This document shows positions 59,685 to 64,000 of a stretch of 64,000 bases of DNA, piece after piece (positions within the stretch are counted from its first letter, which is position 1; each line of letters starts with the position of its first letter). The translations under genes and the position numbers were made by a program. The notes under the pieces are model-generated. The model was not told the DNA's origin. It ran no database searches and saw only the letters and a program-made list of their open reading frames with translations. Origin of the DNA: Aeromicrobium sp. IC_218 (GTDB lineage Bacteria; Actinomycetota; Actinomycetes; Propionibacteriales; Nocardioidaceae); contig NZ_SJXM01000005.1 in assembly GCF_004336805.1 (NCBI RefSeq), positions 62,001-126,000 of the forward strand. The letters run 5' to 3'.

Positions 59685-59690
59685 AGCCTA
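59685..59690 (-). promoter_or_regulatory. leaderless-type -10 box of thioredoxin (TAGGCT)
   Basis: TAGGCT, 6 bases, then the ATG at 59678. Confidence 0.6.
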
Positions 59691-59700
59691 CGAGCCTCGC

Positions 59701-60495
59701 TCAGAGCGACAGTCCCGCGACCTGGGCACCGACGTAGGCGACCGGCCCGAGCAGCGCGACCGACGTGGCGGCCGGCAGGCCCCAGGTGCGCTCCCGGCCG
59801 GCCACCCAGGCACTGCCGACGGCGAGCCCGAGCAGGGCGGTGACGGCGGCGAGCAGGCCCACGGCGCCGCCGGCGAGCCAGCCGAAGGCGTACGCGTCCT
59901 GCAGCTCGGCGGACAGCCCGCCCACCAGCAGCCCGACCAGTCCGGCGGCCGGCAGCACGACGAGCCGGCGCAGCGGGACGGCCCGCACCAGCACGGCCGC
60001 GGACGCCGCGAGGGCGACCACGAGCAGCACCTCGGCACCTCGGGGTCCGTGGGCGGCGGCCACCCACCCGGCGGCCAGCGCCGCCACGACGCACAGCCCG
60101 ACGGCGTAGGCGACGCCCGCGACGACCTGCCGCCGCTCGTCCCGGCGCACCACCTGGGCCACGAACGTGGCGACCACGCCGAGCGCGACCGCGGGCAGGA
60201 CACCGGTCAGCGTGCCCGACTCCCCCGCGGTGACGTCGACGCGCAGCCCCTCGGCACCGTCGAGCAGTCGCGGTCGCAGCACCAGGAGGGTGGCGACGAG
60301 GGCGGTGAGCAGCACCGGCACCAGGCATGGCGCCCGGACGACGCGCCCCCGGGCGTCCAGCGGCGACGGCGCGCCCGCGACGACGAGCTGGGTCAGCAGC
60401 ACCGGCACGGCCACGGCGAGGGTCCCGGTCCGCGCGGCCAGGGCCGCTCCGATCGCCAGGACGACGACGAGGGCGGCGGAGCGCAGACGGGTCAC
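59701..60495 (-). CDS. multi-pass membrane protein, unknown
   Basis: Hydrophobic protein of 264 residues with about eight helices (LRSAALVVVLAIGAALAARTG, LAVAVPVLLTQLVVAG, LVPVLLTALVATLLVL, VLPAVALGVVATFVAQVV, VAYAVGLCVVAALAAGWVAAA, VLLVVALAASAAVLV, LVVLPAAGLVGLLVGGL, AGGAVGLLAAVTALLGLAVG). The position matches Rv0817c beside glnR. GATCAT lies 6 bases before the GTG start. No function can be assigned. Confidence 0.75.
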   Translation of the reverse strand: MTRLRSAALVVVLAIGAALAARTGTLAVAVPVLLTQLVVAGAPSPLDARGRVVRAPCLVPVLLTALVATLLVLRPRLLDGAEGLRVDVTAGESGTLTGVLPAVALGVVATFVAQVVRRDERRQVVAGVAYAVGLCVVAALAAGWVAAAHGPRGAEVLLVVALAASAAVLVRAVPLRRLVVLPAAGLVGLLVGGLSAELQDAYAFGWLAGGAVGLLAAVTALLGLAVGSAWVAGRERTWGLPAATSVALLGPVAYVGAQVAGLSL

Positions 60496-60541
60496 GGACG
60501 CATGATCTCAGCCGGGTCCGGGGCGCCGCGGCCGAACCCGC

Positions 60542-60835
60542 TCATCCGCCGGCGAACGGCGGCAGCAGCTCGACGGTGGCACCGGCCTCGAGCACCACCG
60601 AGGCCGGCTCCCGGGTGTTCACCGGGGTGTCGCCGACCAGCACCGAGCACATCGCGACGACCTCGGCGAAGCGGTCGCCGTCAGCGTGCCGGCGGCGTAC
60701 CTCGTCGAGCACCTCGGCCAGCGTGCCGGCCGGCACCTGCTCCTCGCTCAGGCCCGCTGCGGCGCGCGCCGCGGCCCAGTAGCGGACTGTGACGTGCTTC
60801 GCATTCTCGTAACGCTCTGGAGACGGTCGTGACAC
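60542..60835 (-). CDS. MoaD/ThiS-family sulfur carrier protein
   Basis: Ubiquitin-fold protein of 97 residues ending in LLPPFAGG. The C-terminal Gly-Gly is the thiocarboxylation site used by MoaD/ThiS carriers. Core pattern VTVRYWAAARAAAGLSEEQV...LAEVLDEVRRRHAD...VLVGDTPV fits MoaD. No moaE or thiG is nearby; proximity to rhodanese and thioredoxin suggests sulfur relay. GTG start at 60835, about 14 residues longer than a minimal MoaD. Divergent from glnR, with CAGACT 7 bases upstream. Confidence 0.82.
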   Translation of the reverse strand: MSRPSPERYENAKHVTVRYWAAARAAAGLSEEQVPAGTLAEVLDEVRRRHADGDRFAEVVAMCSVLVGDTPVNTREPASVVLEAGATVELLPPFAGG

Positions 60836-60841
60836 ATGGTC

Positions 60842-60847
60842 TAGTCT
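60842..60847 (+). promoter_or_regulatory. -10 box of glnR (TAGTCT)
   Basis: TAGTCT overlaps the divergent CAGACT box of the sulfur-carrier gene. Transcription would begin near 60854, giving a leader of about 80 nt with two hairpins. Confidence 0.5.
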
Positions 60848-60858
60848 GAGGCATGCAA

Positions 60859-60919
60859 TGAGGCCGCGGTGATCGACTGATCACTGACGGCCTCAACGTG
60901 TATACGGGGTGAACCCCGT
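60859..60919 (+). other. structured 5' leader of glnR (two hairpins)
   Basis: Hairpin 1: TGAGGCCG (60859-60866) with CGGCCTCA (60888-60895), enclosing GTGATC (60869-60874) with GATCAC (60879-60884). Hairpin 2: ACGGGG-TGAA-CCCCGT (60904-60919). Both precede AAGGAGG and the GTG at 60936. No known riboswitch class was recognised. Could be a cis-regulatory RNA or an operator dyad. Confidence 0.45.
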
Positions 60920-60935
60920 CCGGCAAGGAGGCACC

Positions 60936-61646
60936 GTGTCCCACCTGCTCCTGCTCACCAAGAGCACGCAGTCCTCGGCCGAGGTGCTGCCTGCCCTGGC
61001 GCTGCTCCCGCACTCGGTGCGCATCCTCCCGGCGGAGGCGAGCGCCCTGCTGGACGCGCCCCCGTGCGACGCGGTGCTCGTCGACGGTCGCAACGACCTC
61101 GCCCAGGTGCGCAGTCTCACCCGGGTCATCCGCACCACCGGCATCGAGTGCCCGCTCGTGCTCATCCTCACCGAGGGCGGGCTCGCGGTCGTGGCCGCCG
61201 ACTGGGGCATGGACGACGTCATCCTCACCACCGCCGGCCCGGCCGAGCTCGAGGCCCGGCTGCGGCTGAGCCAGGGCCGCCTCGCCGAGGCCCGCGACGG
61301 CCACGAGGACTCCCACCTGATCTCCACCAGCGGCCTGGTCGTCGACGAGGCGACCTACACGGCCAAGCTCGAGGGCCGCACGCTCGACCTCACGTTCAAG
61401 GAGTTCGAGCTGCTGAAGTTCCTGGCCCAGCACCCGGGCCGCGTGTTCACGCGCCAGCAGCTGCTCCAGGAGGTGTGGGGCTACGACTACTTCGGCGGCA
61501 CCCGCACCGTGGACGTCCACGTCCGCCGCCTGCGCGCCAAGCTCGGCGCCGACAACGAGACGCTCATCGGCACGGTGCGCAACGTCGGCTACCGCTTCGT
61601 CGCCACCAAGGCCGACGCGCGGGACACGGCCGACGCGAAGGCGTGA
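60936..61646 (+). CDS. glnR: GlnR-type orphan response regulator (OmpR family)
   Basis: Nitrogen-metabolism regulator of 236 residues. N-terminus [35 protein letters not shown] closely follows Streptomyces GlnR (from memory). Asp 50 ([19 protein letters not shown]) is the conserved, normally unphosphorylated dimer Asp of GlnR; the acidic pocket of a classical receiver is absent. Winged helix at about 145-228 ([52 protein letters not shown]). AAGGAGG before the GTG sets the start. No kinase neighbour. In mycobacteria the homologue (Rv0818) also precedes mshD. Confidence 0.9.
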   Translation: MSHLLLLTKSTQSSAEVLPALALLPHSVRILPAEASALLDAPPCDAVLVDGRNDLAQVRSLTRVIRTTGIECPLVLILTEGGLAVVAADWGMDDVILTTAGPAELEARLRLSQGRLAEARDGHEDSHLISTSGLVVDEATYTAKLEGRTLDLTFKEFELLKFLAQHPGRVFTRQQLLQEVWGYDYFGGTRTVDVHVRRLRAKLGADNETLIGTVRNVGYRFVATKADARDTADAKA

Positions 61647-63073
61647 GCGTGGCCCAGCGCGTCCACGCCCGTGACCTGCTCGACCTCGTCCTCGACCCCG
61701 GCTCCTGGGCGTCCTGGGACGCACCGGTCACGATCGACCACCACCCCGAGGCCTACCAGCGCGAGCTGCGCGCCGCCGCCGAGCGGGCGGGCACCGACGA
61801 GTCCGTCCTGACCGGACGCGGCACGGTCCGCGGACGTCCGGTGGCCGTGGTCGTCAACGAGTTCTCGTTCCTGGCCGGGTCGATCGGGCAGGCGTCGGCC
61901 GAGCGCATCGTCGCGGCCGTGCGCCGGGCCACGGCCGAGGGGCTGCCGATCCTGGCCTCCACGGCGTCCGGTGGCACCCGCATGCAGGAGGGCACGCCCG
62001 CGTTCGTGCGGATGGTCGACATCTCCCGCGCGATCATGGACCACCGCGCGGCGGGCCTGGCCTACCTCGTCCACCTGCGCCACCCGACGACCGGAGGCGT
62101 CTTCGCCTCGTGGGGCTCGCTCGGCCACGTCACGGTCGCCGAGCCCGGCGCCCTGGTCGGCTTCCTCGGCCCCAAGGTCTACGAGAAGCTCCACGGACGC
62201 CCGTTCCCGCAGGGCGTGCAGGTCTCGGAGAACCTCTCGCGCCGGGGCATCATCGACTCGGTCGTGCTGACCGACGAGCTGCCCGAGGTCGTCGACCGGG
62301 CGCTGAGCATCCTGCTCGACCCGGCCGAGCCCGCCTCGCTCCCCCGCCGCACCGACGAGCCGCGGTTCGCCAGCGGCACGTGGGAGTCGATCGAGCGCAC
62401 CCGTGGGGACGCCCGCGCCGGCGTCCGCGAGGTGCTGCGCCACGCCAGCTCGGCCACCGTCCGCCTGCAGGGCACCGGGGAGGGCAAGCGCGACAGCGCC
62501 ATGCTCGTCGCCCTGGCCCGGCTCGACGGCGTCCCGTGCGTCGTCGTCGGCCAGGACCGCAAGACCCAGACCCCGGCCACGCCGATGGGCCCGGCCGCCC
62601 TGCGCGAGGCCCGCCGCGGCATGCGCCTGGCCGACGAGCTCGGGCTGCCGCTCGTCTCGTTCATCGACACCCCCGGCGCCGAGCTGTCCCCGGCCGCCGA
62701 GGAGGGTGCGGTGGCCGGCGAGATCGCCCGCTGCATCGCGCACATGTCGACGCTGCGCGTGCCCTCGGTCTCGGTGCTGCTCGGCCAGGGCTGCGGCGGC
62801 GGGGCACTGGCCCTGCTGCCCGCGGACCGGACGATCGCCACCGAGCACGCCTGGCTCTCGCCGCTGCCGCCCGAGGGCGCGAGCGCCATCGTCCACGGCG
62901 ACGTCGACCACGCGGCCGAGATGGCCGAGGCGCAGCGCGTCGGTGCGCGCGAGCTGCACCGCGCCGGCACCGTCCAGGTCGTCGTGCCCGAGCGCGACGA
63001 CGACACCGCCGAGTCCCTCGCGTCGGCCGTGGCCGCCGAGGTCGGCGCCCAGCTGAGGGAGCTCGCCCGATGA
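61643..63073 (+). CDS. acyl-CoA carboxylase carboxyltransferase, AccD/AccA-like fused form
   Basis: Biotin-dependent carboxyltransferase of 476 residues with both halves in one chain. The beta-like half has [20 protein letters not shown] and [31 protein letters not shown]. The alpha-like half has [53 protein letters not shown] and [38 protein letters not shown]. No N-terminal zinc finger. Resembles mycobacterial AccD3. Coupled to glnR (GTGA) and mshD (ATGA). Acyl-CoA substrate unknown, and no biotin carboxylase is in the window. Confidence 0.86.
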   Translation: MSVAQRVHARDLLDLVLDPGSWASWDAPVTIDHHPEAYQRELRAAAERAGTDESVLTGRGTVRGRPVAVVVNEFSFLAGSIGQASAERIVAAVRRATAEGLPILASTASGGTRMQEGTPAFVRMVDISRAIMDHRAAGLAYLVHLRHPTTGGVFASWGSLGHVTVAEPGALVGFLGPKVYEKLHGRPFPQGVQVSENLSRRGIIDSVVLTDELPEVVDRALSILLDPAEPASLPRRTDEPRFASGTWESIERTRGDARAGVREVLRHASSATVRLQGTGEGKRDSAMLVALARLDGVPCVVVGQDRKTQTPATPMGPAALREARRGMRLADELGLPLVSFIDTPGAELSPAAEEGAVAGEIARCIAHMSTLRVPSVSVLLGQGCGGGALALLPADRTIATEHAWLSPLPPEGASAIVHGDVDHAAEMAEAQRVGARELHRAGTVQVVVPERDDDTAESLASAVAAEVGAQLRELAR

Positions 63074-63885
63074 CCACGCCCGACCTGACCCGCCTGGCCG
63101 ACGCGGCCGCCGCGCACGACAGGGTGGCCCCGTTCAACGAGGCGTCACGCCTGGCCCTCGCCGAGCAGCGCGAGCCGCGGGTGCTGGCCACCCGCACCGA
63201 CGGCGACGCGGTGGTGGCGGCCGGCTACGCCGTCGACGACGCCCCGGTCGAGCTGGTCGTGCACCCCGACCACCGCCGCCAGGGCCACGGCCGCGCGCTG
63301 GTCGACGGGCTCCTGGCCGACGGCGAGACGCGCTTCTGGGCCCACGGCGACCTGGCGCCCGCCCAGGCCTTCGCCGCCGCGACCGGGCTGCGCGCCGAGC
63401 GGACGCTGCTCGTCCTGCGGCTCGAGCTCGACGAGGCGCCCGCACCCGAGCGCGTCCCCGAGGGCGTCACCCTGCGCACGTTCACGCCCGACGACGTCGA
63501 CGCGGTCGTCGCGGTGAACGCACGCGCGTTCGCCGCCCACCCCGAGCAGGGCGCGATGGACCGGGCCGACTTCGAGCGCCGCGCCGCCAGCGACTGGTTC
63601 GACCCGGCCGGCCTGTTCGTGGCCGAGGCCGACGGCCGGGTGATCGGCTTCCACTGGACGAAGGTGGAGGACGGCGTCGGCGAGGTCTACGTCGTCGGCG
63701 TCGACCCCGACCGGCACGGCGGCGGCCTCGGCACCGCGCTCACCGCTCACGGCCTGCGCCACCTGTGGGAGGCGGGCCTGCGGGTCGTCGACCTCTACGT
63801 CGAGGGCGACAACGCGCCCGCCCTGGCCGTCTACCACCGGCTCGGCTTCGTCACCCACGCCAAGGACGTCCTCTACACCCGCTGA
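63070..63885 (+). CDS. mshD: mycothiol synthase
   Basis: Acetyltransferase of 271 residues with two tandem GNAT domains, catalysing the last step of mycothiol synthesis (acetylation of Cys-GlcN-Ins). The N-terminal domain has VELVVHPDHRRQGHGRALVDGLL. The active C-terminal domain has GFHWTKVEDGVGEVYVVGVDPDRHGGGLGTALTAHGLRHL and DLYVEGDNAPALAVYHRLGFVTHAKDVLY. A little shorter than mycobacterial MshD. The ATG overlaps the carboxyltransferase stop. Pairs functionally with mshA at 27926. Confidence 0.93.
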   Translation: MTTPDLTRLADAAAAHDRVAPFNEASRLALAEQREPRVLATRTDGDAVVAAGYAVDDAPVELVVHPDHRRQGHGRALVDGLLADGETRFWAHGDLAPAQAFAAATGLRAERTLLVLRLELDEAPAPERVPEGVTLRTFTPDDVDAVVAVNARAFAAHPEQGAMDRADFERRAASDWFDPAGLFVAEADGRVIGFHWTKVEDGVGEVYVVGVDPDRHGGGLGTALTAHGLRHLWEAGLRVVDLYVEGDNAPALAVYHRLGFVTHAKDVLYTR

Positions 63886-63918
63886 CCCCGCGGGGCCGAC
63901 TCCCCGGCGTCGGGCCGG

Positions 63919-63935
63919 GTTCACGTCGCGTTCAT
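63919..63935 (+). promoter_or_regulatory. PHO box upstream of the last gene
   Basis: GTTCAC (63919-63924) and GTTCAT (63930-63935), spaced 11 bases, in the orientation expected for RegX3/PhoP activation of the gene starting at 63958. Confidence 0.6.
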
Positions 63936-63957
63936 GTTGCTGGGGCACGGTGGGGGC

Positions 63958-64000
63958 GTGGAGACTGCCGACATGTCCGCGGCCATGGAGGAGGCGGCGT
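63958..64000 (+). CDS. start of a gene cut by the window edge (phosphate-regulated?)
   Basis: GTG at 63958 opens a frame beginning VETADMSAAMEEAA that runs off the window; an alternative ATG is at 63973. Too short to identify. The PHO box just upstream and the mshD neighbour suggest polyphosphate kinase or a Pst component, as at the equivalent locus in relatives (inference). Confidence 0.4.
   Translation, partial: METADMSAAMEEAA

Overview
The window is a continuous stretch of very GC-rich chromosome (roughly 70-73 % by eye) from an actinobacterium. It carries mycothiol genes (mshA, mshD), CarD, an OmpR-like GlnR, SenX3-RegX3, an HbhA-like lysine-rich protein, an LCP ligase and a DUF1416/rhodanese pair. 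Many genes start at GTG, and many appear to be transcribed without a leader from a TANNNT box 6-7 nt before the start codon. Gene order resembles Propionibacteriales/Nocardioidaceae (Nocardioides or Aeromicrobium type). That placement is an inference from content and order, not from a marker gene. I see no rRNA, CRISPR, prophage or insertion sequence, and no gene-free stretch longer than about 300 bases.

Layout. 1-1077: 5' part of malQ with a small partner gene. 1260-9270: an MHS-family transporter, a nitroreductase, and a catabolic TetR operon holding an unusual 977-residue SRPBCC/thiolase-like/crotonase fusion and an aldehyde dehydrogenase. 9267-13428: small proteins, a lipoprotein, tRNA-Thr(UGU), and a coupled PLP enzyme/FAD lactone oxidase pair. 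13519-16907: metQNI methionine importer and a flavin reductase. 17022-22668: rlmB, cysS, C39-like peptidase, ispF, carD and an LpqE-like lipoprotein, a conserved locus that looks locally inverted and lacks ispD. 23318-29176: phoU | senX3-regX3 | gpm-dsbA-ybjN-mshA. 29255-33626: short-chain dehydrogenases and a divergent fadD/fadE pair sharing one palindromic operator.

33695-40456: DUF981 membrane protein, TetR, CPA1 antiporter, DHA2 exporter, typA. 40640-41566: an AbiEi/DUF559-type gene bracketed by degenerate palindromic repeats. 41739-45683: a translationally coupled four-gene operon (ADP-ribosylglycohydrolase, PfkB kinase, NCS1 permease, isochorismatase-like hydrolase) that looks like salvage of a ribosylated compound. 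46041-51702: AlkB, BCCT transporter, DUF2516, HbhA-like, XRE regulator, asparaginase II. 51810-57345: manC, manA, ygfZ, nitrobindin, dtd, LCP. 57418-60835: sulfur/redox cluster (DUF1416, sulfurtransferase, DUF4395, thioredoxin, MoaD-like carrier) with a Cys-Cys leader peptide. 60936-end: glnR, a carboxyltransferase, mshD and the start of a gene behind a PHO box.

How the parts fit. RegX3 is encoded here and its likely PHO-box targets lie upstream of phoU/senX3 and of the last, truncated gene. Thiol metabolism recurs: mshA and mshD make mycothiol, cysS makes Cys-tRNA, and the rhodanese/thioredoxin cluster sits behind a cysteine-codon leader peptide. metQNI brings in methionine. Convergent gene ends are filled with unusually long perfect hairpins of a few sequence families.
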